Of a DNA stretch of 64,000 bases, positions 1-7,844 are shown piece by piece. Where the stretch lies: assembly GCF_022288725.1 (NCBI RefSeq), contig NZ_JAKNTA010000005.1, positions 347,658 through 411,657 of the forward strand. The letters run 5' to 3'. Below the pieces are notes generated by a model. The model was not told where the DNA came from. It was given only the letters and a program-made list of their open reading frames with translations, and ran no database searches. The DNA is from Kitasatospora sp. A2-31 (GTDB lineage: Bacteria; Actinomycetota; Actinomycetes; Streptomycetales; Streptomycetaceae). Positions within the stretch are counted from its first letter, which is position 1; each line of letters starts with the position of its first letter. The position numbers and the translations under genes are program-made.

Positions 1-132
1 CTCCTGGTGGTGGTCGACACCGCCGCCCGCACCGCGCTGGACACCCAGGAGCTGCCGATCGGCGTGGTCACCGCCGTGCTCGGCGCGCCCACCCTGCTCT
101 ACCTGCTGGACCGACGACTGGAGCGGAATTGA
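1..132 (+). CDS. FecCD-family iron-siderophore ABC permease, C-terminal end only
   Basis: Only the last 43 codons are inside the window and the start lies to the left. The residues include PIGVVTAVLGAPTLLYLL, the conserved C-terminal membrane segment of BtuC/FhuB/FecCD permeases, which import metal-chelate complexes with a periplasmic-type binding protein and a FecE-type ATPase. The stop codon TGA overlaps the TTG start of the following ATPase gene by 4 nt, so the two are translationally coupled parts of one importer operon. The binding protein and the rest of the permease must be upstream. The substrate cannot be read from this fragment. Siderophore, haem, cobalamin or another metallophore are possible. 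Confidence 0.85.
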   Translation, partial: LLVVVDTAARTALDTQELPIGVVTAVLGAPTLLYLLDRRLERN

Positions 133-950
133 GGATCGCGGTCGAGGACCTGACCGTCACGCTGGCCGGGCGGGCGGTGGTGGCCGGCGTCCACCTGGTC
201 GCCAAGGAGGGCGAGATCGCCGGGCTGGTCGGACCCAACGGCAGCGGCAAGTCCAGCCTGCTGCGCACCGTCTACCGGCACCTGAGGCCCAGCGGCGGGC
301 GGGTCCTGCTGGCCGGCCGGGAGCTGTCCGACCTCACCCCCGCCCAGTCCGCCCGGCACATCGCCGCGCTGCCCCAGGAGCGCGGCGGCGACTTCGAGTT
401 GACCGTCCGCGAGGTGGTCGCGATGGGCCGCACCCCGTACAAGCGGGCCTTCGCGGCGGACGACGCCGAGGACCGCCGGGTGGTCGCCGAGGCGCTGGGC
501 CGGGTCGGGATGGCCGCGGCGTCGGCCCGCCGGTTCGCCCAGCTCTCCGGGGGCGAGCGCCAACGCGTGCTGCTGGCGCGGGCCTTGGCCCAGCAGCCGG
601 ACGTCCTGGTGCTGGACGAGCCGACCAACCACCTGGACGTGCGGCACCAGGTGGAGCTGCTCGCCCTGTTGCGCGAGCAGCGCCGCACCACGCTGGTCGC
701 CCTGCACGACCTCAACGCCGCCGCCTCCGTCTGCGACCGGTTGCACGTCCTGCACCGCGGGGCCCTGGTGGCCTCGGGGGAGCCGCGCGACGTGCTGACC
801 CCCGAGCTGCTGGCGGAGGTGTTCGGCGTGCGGGCGGCGGTGGTCGACCATCCGCTCACCGGAGACCCGTTGATCGCCTTCGACCACCGCACGCCCGCCC
901 CCGGTCCCGCCCCCGCCCCCATGGCGGCGGAAGCGGGACCGGAGGCGTAA
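129..950 (+). CDS. FecE/FepC-type ABC transporter ATP-binding protein
   Basis: A 273-aa cytoplasmic ATPase that would power the FecCD permease ending at 132. Walker A GPNGSGKS lies at residues 35-42, the ABC signature LSGGERQR at 139-146 and Walker B VLVLDEP at 159-165, followed by the D-loop and a switch His in ALHDLN. Length and the N-terminal form (TVTLAGRAVVAGV) fit the iron-chelate uptake ATPases. The start is TTG at 129 inside the upstream stop (TTGA overlap). The last 20 residues are Pro/Ala-rich and dispensable-looking. It ends only 8 nt from the stop of the convergent isonitrile synthase gene, so the importer and that operon are tail to tail. A role in taking up the neighbouring isonitrile product as a metal complex is an inference only. 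Confidence 0.93.
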   Translation: MRIAVEDLTVTLAGRAVVAGVHLVAKEGEIAGLVGPNGSGKSSLLRTVYRHLRPSGGRVLLAGRELSDLTPAQSARHIAALPQERGGDFELTVREVVAMGRTPYKRAFAADDAEDRRVVAEALGRVGMAAASARRFAQLSGGERQRVLLARALAQQPDVLVLDEPTNHLDVRHQVELLALLREQRRTTLVALHDLNAAASVCDRLHVLHRGALVASGEPRDVLTPELLAEVFGVRAAVVDHPLTGDPLIAFDHRTPAPGPAPAPMAAEAGPEA

Positions 951-958
951 CAGGAGCC

Positions 959-2035
959 TCAGCAGGTTTCGTAGTGGCTGGGCCGGCCGTCCCGCTCGAC
1001 CAGGCGGCCGACCTTCGCGGCGTCCTCGCTGCGGAGCAACTCGCAACGGCCGTCCGGTCGGTGGAGCACCGAGGAGTGCCACGGCGTCGTCCAGACGTCG
1101 GCGGCCTCCAGCAGCCGGATGCCGAACTTCAGCACACCCGCCTTCTGCGGGTGGATGGAGAGCCGGACGGAGCGCGGGTGGTGTTCGGCGATGAGGTCGC
1201 CCCAGGCGCGGCTGCGCTGGATCACGGCGTAGGCGCGCCGGCGGCACTCGCGCTGGAGGGCGGACCTGGTGCCGGTGAAGCCGACGGTGTCCTCGGTGAG
1301 GAAGCGGGTGATGCCGCGGTAGAGGCGCAGCGTCTCCTCGTCGACCAGCACCTGCGCGCGCAACTCCTCGGCGGAGGGCGCGTACCGGGCGTGCACCCGG
1401 GCGCGCTTCTCGTCGTGGGGCAGGTCGCCGAGGACGGCCCGCAGGTCGAAGGTGGCGAGGTGGGTCAGGCCCTCCCGCTCGATCATCGCGGTCAGCTCGT
1501 CCGCGTACTGGTCGATGTGGTCGTCGGGGACGTGGATGAGGTCGCCGAAGACGTGGCCGTCGGAGCAGATCAGCATCTGCGCGCCGGGTGGGTAGAGCGC
1601 GCCGATCGCCTCGCAGAGCCCGTTGAGGAAGGAGAGGGAGAGGCGTTCGCCCTCGTCGGGGAGGTGGCCGAGGACCTTGGCCGGGTTGGGCGACTTGCAG
1701 GGGAAGCCGGGCAGGGTGAAGCTGACCGGGTCGCCCGCGGTGACGAAGTCGGCCAACTGCGCCAGCTGGAGGGGGAAGTCGGCGGCGGTGGCCGGCAGCT
1801 CCGGATCGGAGGCCCGGCGGTGCGGCAGCAGGAGGTCGATGATCCCGGCGGCGATCCGGGCGGCTTCCCGCGGGTCGGTGACGGCGCGCTCGGCCGGGGC
1901 CGGAGCCGCGTTCGCTCTGCCGGCGGCCGGCGCGGAGGGCATGCCGGCGGCCGGCGCGACGGGTGCCCCGGCGGACTGCGAGGCGGACTGCGAGGCGGAC
2001 GGGGAATCGGTGGCGAGGGTGCCGGCGGGCGGCAT
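959..2035 (-). CDS. Isonitrile (isocyanide) synthase, DIT1/PvcA family
   Basis: A 358-aa enzyme of the PvcA/IsnA/Dit1 family, which converts the amine of an aromatic amino acid (usually L-Tyr or L-Trp) into an isonitrile using ribulose-5-phosphate. Family motifs are clear: FPCKSPN at residues 111-117, PDEGER near 126, SDGHVFGD at 158-165, RLSIHPQ at 291-297 and TPWHS at 317-321. The first 50 residues are an Ala/Pro/Ser-rich extension. I chose ATG at 2035 because GGAGG sits 7 nt upstream. A GTG at 2086 would add 17 residues. It is the last gene of an operon with a P450 and an MFS exporter, 147 nt after the P450 stop. No PvcB-type Fe/2-oxoglutarate oxygenase is present, so the P450 probably supplies the oxidation, as in yeast DIT1-DIT2. 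Substrate (Tyr or Trp) is not proven. Confidence 0.9.
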   Translation of the reverse strand: MPPAGTLATDSPSASQSASQSAGAPVAPAAGMPSAPAAGRANAAPAPAERAVTDPREAARIAAGIIDLLLPHRRASDPELPATAADFPLQLAQLADFVTAGDPVSFTLPGFPCKSPNPAKVLGHLPDEGERLSLSFLNGLCEAIGALYPPGAQMLICSDGHVFGDLIHVPDDHIDQYADELTAMIEREGLTHLATFDLRAVLGDLPHDEKRARVHARYAPSAEELRAQVLVDEETLRLYRGITRFLTEDTVGFTGTRSALQRECRRRAYAVIQRSRAWGDLIAEHHPRSVRLSIHPQKAGVLKFGIRLLEAADVWTTPWHSSVLHRPDGRCELLRSEDAAKVGRLVERDGRPSHYETC

Positions 2036-2182
2036 GGCAGGTCCTCCACGGGACGGTGGGCGGGCTTCGGGGCAGGCGGGAGCCACGCCCCGGCGCTGGT
2101 GCGCCGGGGCGGCTGCCGGGGAGTCGGGCGAGTGCGCGGTGAGCCGCGCGGGGGTGAGGGGCGACCCGCGGGGGCCGGCGGG

Positions 2183-3520
2183 TCAGACGCGCTGGTCGTA
2201 GGCGACCGGCAGGCTGTTCACCCCCCGGGCGAGTACGGCGGGCACCCAGGCCAGCGAGTCCAGGTCCGCGCCCGCCGCGGTGGACGGCCGGAGGCCGGGC
2301 AGGCGGGTGAGCAGGGTGCCGAGGGCGACCTGCAGTTGGGCACGGGCCAGCGCGGCGCCGGGGCAGTAGTGGATGCCGTGGCCGAAGGCCAGGTGCGCGT
2401 TGGGGGTGCGGTCGAAGTCGAGGACGTCCGCGTCCGGGAACTGCTCGTCGTCGCGGTTGGCCGCGCAGAGCGAGACGATCACCGAGTCGCCGGCGGGCAC
2501 GGTCGTTCCGTGCAGGTCGCTGTCCTCGGCGAAGAAGCGCCAGGTGGTGAGCTCGAACGCGGCGTCGTGGCGCAGCAGTTCCTCCACCGCCCGGCCGAGC
2601 AGGCCCGGGTCGTCGGCGAGGCCGTCACGCAGCCGGGTGAGCCGGTCGGGGTGGCGGAGCAACGTGATCAGCATGGTGGTGATCTGGTTGGTGACGGGCT
2701 CCTGCCCGGCCACCAGCAGCTGGAACACCATGGAGTCGAGCTCCTCGGCGCTCAACTCGCCGGCGTCGTGGGCGGCGACGAGCCGGCCGAGCAGGTCGGT
2801 GCCGGGGCCGGCGGGGTCGGGGTGGGCCCGCTTGTGCGCCACCACCTCGGCGATGTAGTCCTCCAGAGCACGCAGCCGGGCCTCGTAGGCGGGTCGGCCC
2901 GGGTCCTGCGGGCCGACCGGCTGGACCACCTTGCCCCAGTCGCGGTCGAAGCGGCCGGCCAGCTCCGGTGGCAGCCCGATCGCCTCGGCCAGCACCCGGA
3001 ACGGGAAGTGCGCCGCGAAGCCGGCCACCAGGTCGGCGCCGCCGGCCCCCGGCAGTGCGTCGACCAGCTCGTCGGCCAGCTCCTGGATCCGCGGGCGCAG
3101 CGCCTCGGCCCGGCGCGGGGTGAAGGCGTCCAGGACGAGCCGGCGCATCCGGGTGTGCTCCGGCGGGTCCTGGTGGAGCAGGTGGACCTGGAGCCGCGAG
3201 TGCTGCGGCTCCGGCATGATCGACGCCAGCCGGCGCCAGTTCGCGTTCCCCAGCGCGTGGTTCTTGCCGAGCCGGGGATCGTTGAGCGTCTCGTGGGCGG
3301 CCTTGTAACCGGTCACCAACCAGGCGGCGATCCCGCTCGGGAACCGCACCCGGTGGACCGGACCGGCCTCGCGCATCCGCCGGTAGAGCGGGTAGGGGTC
3401 GCGCTTGTACTCCGGCCCGGACAGCGGCAGGGGAGCGGGGAGCTCGCCGTGGCCGAACGGGCAGCGCGGCGCGTCGTCCGTCGGGCCGGCCGCGGTCGGT
3501 TCGTGGACGGTGTCGGTCAT
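2183..3520 (-). CDS. Cytochrome P450 of the isonitrile operon
   Basis: A 445-aa bacterial class I P450. The haem-binding loop FGHGIHYCPG places the Cys thiolate at residue 386, and the K-helix ExxR is EELLR at 313-317. The I-helix reads AGQEPVTN at 271-278. Here Pro stands where most P450s have the Thr that helps protonate oxygen (AGxxTT). Loss of this Thr is seen in some P450s that couple phenols rather than hydroxylate. The gene lies between the exporter and the isonitrile synthase in one minus-strand operon, so tailoring of an amino-acid isonitrile is the likely job, for example aryl coupling or decarboxylative desaturation. Start ATG 3520 has GGAGGACCTCC upstream. The redox partners are not encoded nearby. 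Confidence 0.92.
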   Translation of the reverse strand: MTDTVHEPTAAGPTDDAPRCPFGHGELPAPLPLSGPEYKRDPYPLYRRMREAGPVHRVRFPSGIAAWLVTGYKAAHETLNDPRLGKNHALGNANWRRLASIMPEPQHSRLQVHLLHQDPPEHTRMRRLVLDAFTPRRAEALRPRIQELADELVDALPGAGGADLVAGFAAHFPFRVLAEAIGLPPELAGRFDRDWGKVVQPVGPQDPGRPAYEARLRALEDYIAEVVAHKRAHPDPAGPGTDLLGRLVAAHDAGELSAEELDSMVFQLLVAGQEPVTNQITTMLITLLRHPDRLTRLRDGLADDPGLLGRAVEELLRHDAAFELTTWRFFAEDSDLHGTTVPAGDSVIVSLCAANRDDEQFPDADVLDFDRTPNAHLAFGHGIHYCPGAALARAQLQVALGTLLTRLPGLRPSTAAGADLDSLAWVPAVLARGVNSLPVAYDQRV

Positions 3521-3572
3521 GCGAGGAGGTCCTCCGGGGTCGGGTGGGGGTCGTCCGGCGGTCGGCGGACGG

Positions 3573-5108
3573 TCAGGCGTGCGGCTCGGCGGCGTGGTCG
3601 GCGGCCGCGGGTGCGGGTGCGGGTGCGGCCGCCCCGGCGGGGCGGGGCCGGTCTGTCCGGCCGTCGTGGCCGCTCCGTTGGCCGTGGGCGGTCCGGTCGG
3701 TCCGGTCGGTCCGCTCGGTTCGGTGGTGCAGGAGGAGCAGGGCCGCGGCCGTGACGGCCATCAGCGTGGCGAGGCCGATGCCGGCCCGGACATCCGTCAC
3801 GTGGTCCCCGCCGAAGGCGCCCGCGGCGGTGGCGAGAGCGGGGCCGAGGGCGAACCCGAGACTGCGGGCCAACTGGACGACCGAGCCCGCCGTGGCCAGC
3901 TGCCCGGGCGGGGCGGCGGTCATCACCAGGGCCTGGACGGGCCCGCCGTTGAGACCCATTCCGGCGCCCGCGAGGGCGAGCCGCCAGGAGATGTCGGCGG
4001 GCGTCCAGTCCGCGTCGACCGGGACGAGGAGCAACATCCCGAGGGCCGTCACGCAGGCACCGGTCAGCGCGGTGGGCCGGGCGCCCCAACGGTCGGCCAG
4101 CCGGCCGCCGAGGCGGCCGGCCAGGACCATGCCCAGCGGAAAGGCCAGCATGGTCAGGGCGGTGGTGGTGGCGCTGATCCCGGCGTCGCGGCGCAGGTGC
4201 TGGGCCAACAGGTAGTGGTTGGCGGCGAATCCGGCGGCCAGGGCCAGCACCGAGCCGTTGACGGCGGCGGTGCCGGACGCGCGCAGCACGGTGGAGACCG
4301 GCCGCCCGCCGGGGCGGCGGCACCAGACGACGACCAGCGGAGCGGCCGGCAGCGCAAGCAGCAGCCAGGCCGGCGCCCCGGGCGCGAGGGTGAGCCCGAG
4401 CAGCACGGCCGCCACCGCGGAGCCGATCAGGGCGGCGTCGCCCAGGGACCGGCCCGGGGATCCGCCCGGAGCCGAGTCCCGGGCGGGCGCCCGCAGCCCC
4501 CCGTCGCGCGGCGCCGCCCGGTACGCGATCGCCAGGGCGACCAGGCAGACCGGCAGCTTCACCAGGAAGACCGCCCGCCAGCCGACGTGGTCGAGCAGCA
4601 GCCCGCCGACCACCGGCCCGGTGACGGCGCCGAGCGGCCCGAGCGTCGCGGGCACGCTCATCGCCCGTCCGCGCAGCTCGGGCCGGACGGCGGTGGCGGC
4701 CAGCACCGGCATCAGCACGAACAGCACCGCGCCGAAGGCGCCCTGCGCCAGCCGGGCGGCGATCAGCCAGCCGGCCCACGGGGCCGCCGCGGCGAGCACG
4801 CTGCACAGTGCGAAGCAGCTGACCGCCAGGAGCAGCGCCGACCTGGTCCCGACCTGGTCGAGCCGGCGCCCGGCGGGCAGCAGCAGGGCGACCAGCGGCA
4901 GTTGGTAGCCGAGCACCGCCCACTGCGCCGTGGTGGCGGAGACGTGCAGGCCGTCGGCGATGTCGGTGAGGGCCAGGTTGACGACGTTCATGTCGAGCAT
5001 GGCGACGAACGAGAGCAGCCCGGCGGCGACGACCAGGCTCCACCGGTCCTCCGACCGGCCCCGACCGGCGGTCGGCCCGCCGCCGGCCGGCGACTGCTGC
5101 GCTGACAT
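3573..5108 (-). CDS. MFS drug/metabolite exporter, DHA2 (EmrB/QacA) type
   Basis: A 511-aa polytopic membrane protein with about 14 hydrophobic segments. The first begins at VVAAGLLSFVAMLDMNVVNLA, holding the LDxxxVNxAL motif C typical of 14-TM drug:H+ antiporters, and motif A-like RLDQVGTRSALL follows. The cytosolic C-tail is Ala/Pro-rich. Start ATG 5108 is preferred because GGAGGAG lies 6 nt before it; an upstream in-frame extension would be untypical low-complexity sequence. It is the first gene of the minus-strand operon and is followed after 52 nt by the P450. Export of the isonitrile product, or self-resistance, is the natural inference from position. Confidence 0.9.
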   Translation of the reverse strand: MSAQQSPAGGGPTAGRGRSEDRWSLVVAAGLLSFVAMLDMNVVNLALTDIADGLHVSATTAQWAVLGYQLPLVALLLPAGRRLDQVGTRSALLLAVSCFALCSVLAAAAPWAGWLIAARLAQGAFGAVLFVLMPVLAATAVRPELRGRAMSVPATLGPLGAVTGPVVGGLLLDHVGWRAVFLVKLPVCLVALAIAYRAAPRDGGLRAPARDSAPGGSPGRSLGDAALIGSAVAAVLLGLTLAPGAPAWLLLALPAAPLVVVWCRRPGGRPVSTVLRASGTAAVNGSVLALAAGFAANHYLLAQHLRRDAGISATTTALTMLAFPLGMVLAGRLGGRLADRWGARPTALTGACVTALGMLLLVPVDADWTPADISWRLALAGAGMGLNGGPVQALVMTAAPPGQLATAGSVVQLARSLGFALGPALATAAGAFGGDHVTDVRAGIGLATLMAVTAAALLLLHHRTERTDRTDRTAHGQRSGHDGRTDRPRPAGAAAPAPAPAAADHAAEPHA

Positions 5109-5171
5109 GGCGCTCCTCCGAATCCCCGTGCTGCACCGGACACCGCCTCGGCGGCGGGGTCCGGTACAGCA

Positions 5172-5197
5172 GTCGGAGGCGCGGGCGTGCTGGTTCC
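5172..5197 (-). promoter_or_regulatory. Candidate ECF-type promoter of the isonitrile operon
   Basis: On the minus strand, GGAACC (5197-5192), a 16-nt spacer and CGAC (5175-5172) resemble the AAC/CG(T) elements used by ECF sigma factors, about 65 nt before the MFS start. The -10 element is not the usual CGTC, so support is modest. A nearby GGGAATTTCCC near-palindrome (about 5205-5216) could be an operator. The tandem GACCTGGACACGACC-like copies just beyond have no assigned role. Confidence 0.3.
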
Positions 5198-5391
5198 GAA
5201 CACCTGGGGGAATTTCCCGCCCTGGACACGACCTGGACACGACCGGGATGCGGCCGGAGCGCGGCCGAGGGCCCCGCGGCGCCGGGCCCTCCGGCCCCGG
5301 CACGTCGTGCGGAGCGCCCTGACCGCAGGCGGCCGTGCCGGGGGCGGTGGTGCATCGGCACCGCCGGCGCCGACGGGCGTCCGGCCTCCCG

Positions 5392-5982
5392 TCAGCAGGC
5401 CGCGGCGAGTTGGACGGCCGGCCCGCGCGGCGCGGGGTCGCCGCCCTCGGCGGCCCGGAGCCGCGCTATCAGCTCCTCACGCGCCCGGGCGACCCGGGAC
5501 CGGACGGTGCCGACCGGGCAGCCGGCCACCTCGGCCGCCTCCGCGTAGCTCAGTCCGACCACCTGGGTGAGCACGAACGCCTCACGGCGCTGCGCGGGCA
5601 CCCGGTCGAGCAGGTCGCCGAGGGCGACCCCGTCCTCGAACCCCGAGGCCGGCGGCGGGCCCTGCCGCTCGGCGGCCTCCTGCCAGTCCGGCAGGGCGGC
5701 GCAGCGCGGGCGGGCGGCGGCGGTGCGGTAGCGGTCGACGACGGTCCGCCGGGCGATCGACAGCAGCCACGTCCGGGCGGACGAACGTCCGGCGAACCCG
5801 GGCAGGCTGCGCAGGGCGCGCAGGAAGGTCTCCTGGGCGAGGTCGTCCGCGGACTGCACATCGGTGAGGTGGGCGACGAACCGCCACACGTCCCGCTGGG
5901 TGGCCCGGACGAAGGCCTCGACGTCCGCCGGCCGGCCGGCGCGGGCGGCGAGGGCCAGGGCGGTCAGCTGCTCGTCATCCAC
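5392..5982 (-). CDS. ECF RNA polymerase sigma factor, SigC-like
   Basis: A 196-aa sigma-70 family extracytoplasmic-function factor. Region 2 includes DVWRFVAHL (31-39), SADDLAQETFLRAL (44-57) and SSARTWLLSIAR (67-78). Region 4 carries the helix-turn-helix GLSYAEAAEVAGCPVGTVRS. From memory of the family, these stretches are close to SigC of Mycobacterium tuberculosis, a factor linked to copper acquisition and to a diisonitrile synthesis operon there. Start GTG 5982 is chosen because GGGAGG lies 7 nt upstream. A zinc-finger anti-sigma gene is divergent at 6086, and the isonitrile operon lies downstream on the same strand. Control of that operon or of the Met/His-rich membrane gene is inferred, not shown. 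Confidence 0.9.
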   Translation of the reverse strand: MDDEQLTALALAARAGRPADVEAFVRATQRDVWRFVAHLTDVQSADDLAQETFLRALRSLPGFAGRSSARTWLLSIARRTVVDRYRTAAARPRCAALPDWQEAAERQGPPPASGFEDGVALGDLLDRVPAQRREAFVLTQVVGLSYAEAAEVAGCPVGTVRSRVARAREELIARLRAAEGGDPAPRGPAVQLAAAC

Positions 5983-6085
5983 GGCGGCCTCCCTGCCCGC
6001 GCTCGCGGTGGCCGCCGGTCCCGCGACCGCGGCGGTCGCCCACCCGGTCCGCCGGGGCTGAGGAGTCGTGCGGGACGATGGGCAT

Positions 6086-6421
6086 ATGAGATGCGCCCAC
6101 TTCCGCACAGCCCTCTCCGCCCGCCTCGACGGCGAGCCGACCGGCGTGCCGGGCCGGCGGCTGGACAAGCACGTCGCCCGGTGCACGGCCTGCCGGGAGT
6201 GGCTGCAGCGGGCGGAGCGGCTGCGCGGCGTGGTGTCGGCGGCCGGGGCCGACGGGCCGTCGGCGGACTGGTCGGCGGCCCTCTTCACCCGTCTGGGCGA
6301 GGCCGACGGTGTGCCGGGCGGTGGAGCCGCCGAGGACGGAGCCGGCGAGGACGGAGCCGCCGAGGACGGAGCCGGCGGGCCGGGCCGTCCCGGGCAGGGG
6401 GACGGCCGGCGGGACGGGTAG
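6086..6421 (+). CDS. Putative zinc-finger anti-sigma factor
   Basis: A 111-aa protein starting MRCAHF with the ZAS/zf-HC2 pattern: Cys3 and His5 near the start and HxxxCxxC (H29, C33, C36) in KHVARCTACREWL. This fold in small anti-sigma factors holds zinc and binds region 2 of the cognate ECF sigma. No membrane segment is visible, so it should be cytoplasmic. The C-terminal third is acidic repeats (about four copies of AEDGAG). ATG 6086 is the better start; a GTG 18 nt upstream is in frame. It is transcribed divergently from the SigC-like gene with about 100 nt between, which suggests a partner switch sensing metal or thiol state. That is inference. Confidence 0.75.
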   Translation: MRCAHFRTALSARLDGEPTGVPGRRLDKHVARCTACREWLQRAERLRGVVSAAGADGPSADWSAALFTRLGEADGVPGGGAAEDGAGEDGAAEDGAGGPGRPGQGDGRRDG

Positions 6422-6709
6422 GACGATGGCGCCGGCCGGAGCCGGTGCGCCGTCGTAGTCAGGCATGGAAGGTCCTGAGGGGGAAGGCGTGGGAGCGGTG
6501 CCGCTGCGGGCGGCACGCGCTCGGCGTCGGTGGGCGCCCGGGCGCCGCGGCACCCCGGCGGGGTGGCGGCGGGCACGGACGCGGACCCCGTCGGCGCGGC
6601 CGGTCGGCGGCGCCACGGCACGGGGCGACCTGCCCACCGCGTGGCGGACGCCAGGGTGACGTCGGGCGTCGGGGTGACGTCGGGCGTCAGGCGTCGGACG
6701 GGGGGCGCG
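6422..6709. other. Intergenic stretch between convergent genes
   Basis: Between the anti-sigma stop and the end of the Met/His-rich membrane gene. It contains a duplicated GTGACGTCGGGCGTC near 6657-6687 but no credible gene or clear terminator hairpin that I could pair. Confidence 0.5.
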
Positions 6710-7576
6710 TCAGCAGGCGGGGACGAGGGCCGGCGGGCCGCGCCGGACCAGAGCGTGCGTCAGCAGCACCAAGCGGGGCGGACGCACCCGGTGGCCGGCG
6801 GAGCGGGGCGCGGCCGGCGGCCGGAAGCCGAGCGGGCGGCCGAACAGCGCGAGCAGCGGCGCCAGCAGCGCGCCCGCCAGCACCCCGCCCAGCATGCCGA
6901 GCAGGTCGAACAGCCGGGCCACGGCCGCCTCGCCGCGCCAGAGCAGCAACGCGCAGGCCAGCGCAGCCGCCAGGTGGGCCGCGACCATCCCCGGGGACAG
7001 GCCGTGGCCGGCCATGGCGTGCCCGGCCGCACCGTGGCCGGGCACGGCACCCGGGCCGCCCATGTCGCCCATGTCGCCCATGCCAACCGTGCCGGCCGTC
7101 CCCGTGGCTCCGGTCGCGGAGCCTCCGTGCGAGCCCGGGTGATGGACGCCGGCGGCCAGGGCCCGGAGCCCGGGAGCCGGCGGGACGTCCGGATCGATCC
7201 CGGCCATCCGGGCCAGGTCGGCGGGCGAGAGCCCGGCGGGTGCCCGATCCGGGTTGCAGAGCAGCAGGCTCGCCCAGTCCGTCGTGCCGAGCCGGTCCGG
7301 CCGGCCGGCGGCGAGCGCCCCGGCCTGCTCGAACGCCAGGTGCAGCGCGGTCTGCGCGCCCACCATCCAGACGCTGACCAGTCCGAGCCCGCGTCGCCTG
7401 CCGGCCAGCAGCCAGGTCGGCGCGAGGGTGGCCGCGAACGCTCCGGCCAGGACCGGCGCGGAGACCCCGGTGCCGGCCATCGCGACGTGCGCCGTGGCGG
7501 CCAGCGCCACGCAGAGCGCGGCGAAGACCACGGCGCGCAGCGAGCGGATCCGGTCGGTCATCACGATGACACTCAT
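6710..7576 (-). CDS. Polytopic membrane protein with Met/His-rich loop, unknown family
   Basis: A 288-aa protein with about five hydrophobic segments: three in residues 12-95 and two near 198-255. The segments are split by a loop at residues 144-197 with six His and five Met among Gly/Ala, including GMGDMGDMGG and GHAMAGHG. Such loops commonly bind copper or other soft metals in actinobacterial metal-handling proteins. I do not recognise the family with confidence. ATG 7576 is taken as start; ATG 7558 and 7645 are alternatives, and none has a strong ribosome site. It lies head to tail beyond the anti-sigma gene and beside the SigC-like factor, consistent with a metal-stress regulon. Copper handling is a hypothesis. 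Confidence 0.6.
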   Translation of the reverse strand: MSVIVMTDRIRSLRAVVFAALCVALAATAHVAMAGTGVSAPVLAGAFAATLAPTWLLAGRRRGLGLVSVWMVGAQTALHLAFEQAGALAAGRPDRLGTTDWASLLLCNPDRAPAGLSPADLARMAGIDPDVPPAPGLRALAAGVHHPGSHGGSATGATGTAGTVGMGDMGDMGGPGAVPGHGAAGHAMAGHGLSPGMVAAHLAAALACALLLWRGEAAVARLFDLLGMLGGVLAGALLAPLLALFGRPLGFRPPAAPRSAGHRVRPPRLVLLTHALVRRGPPALVPAC

Positions 7577-7645
7577 CGTCGCATCCGGCCCCGCCGGTCC
7601 GTACCGCCCCCTCCGGTATTGGCCGGTTCCCTCCCGTGAGAGCAT

Positions 7646-7720
7646 GCCCGCCCGGCCCGCCCGGCCCGCCCGGCCCGCCCGGCCCGCCGGGCTCGCGGGG
7701 CCCGCCCGGCCCGCCGGGCT
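7646..7720. repeat. GC-only tandem repeat (CCCGCCCGG units)
   Basis: Several direct copies of a 9-nt CCCGCCCGG unit run from 7646 to about 7684, followed by mirrored CCGCCGGGC copies to 7720 that can fold on the first part. It sits just upstream of the membrane-protein gene, in the divergent promoter region. Confidence 0.7.
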
Positions 7721-7764
7721 GATGACGCCACCTCAAAGTCCGATCGTCGTATGGTCGGTGCGGT

Positions 7765-7794
7765 TTGACAACGGTCACCGATCGGTCACTTAAT
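7765..7794 (+). promoter_or_regulatory. Candidate promoter/operator for the second P450 gene
   Basis: A perfect -35 TTGACA (7765-7770) is followed after 18 nt by CTTAAT (7789-7794), about 50 nt before the P450 start. Between them is the perfect palindrome ACCGATCGGT (7777-7786), and CGGTCAC occurs twice. The overlap of a dyad with the spacer suggests repressor control, for example by a TetR-type protein. Confidence 0.45.
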
Positions 7795-7844
7795 GTGCGC
7801 AGCCGAGCACCCTGAGAGAGCAACGACCCGACCGGAGGCGCGAC

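Noticed and set aside
974..3754. Very long plus-strand open frame over the isonitrile synthase and P450 genes
   Set aside because: It is the antisense of two genes with clear motifs, and is Gly/Arg/Val-rich with no domain. Long false frames are normal at this GC content.
7646..7720. CRISPR-like periodicity in the GC repeat
   Set aside because: Units are only 9 nt and adjoin directly; there are no spacers and no cas genes.
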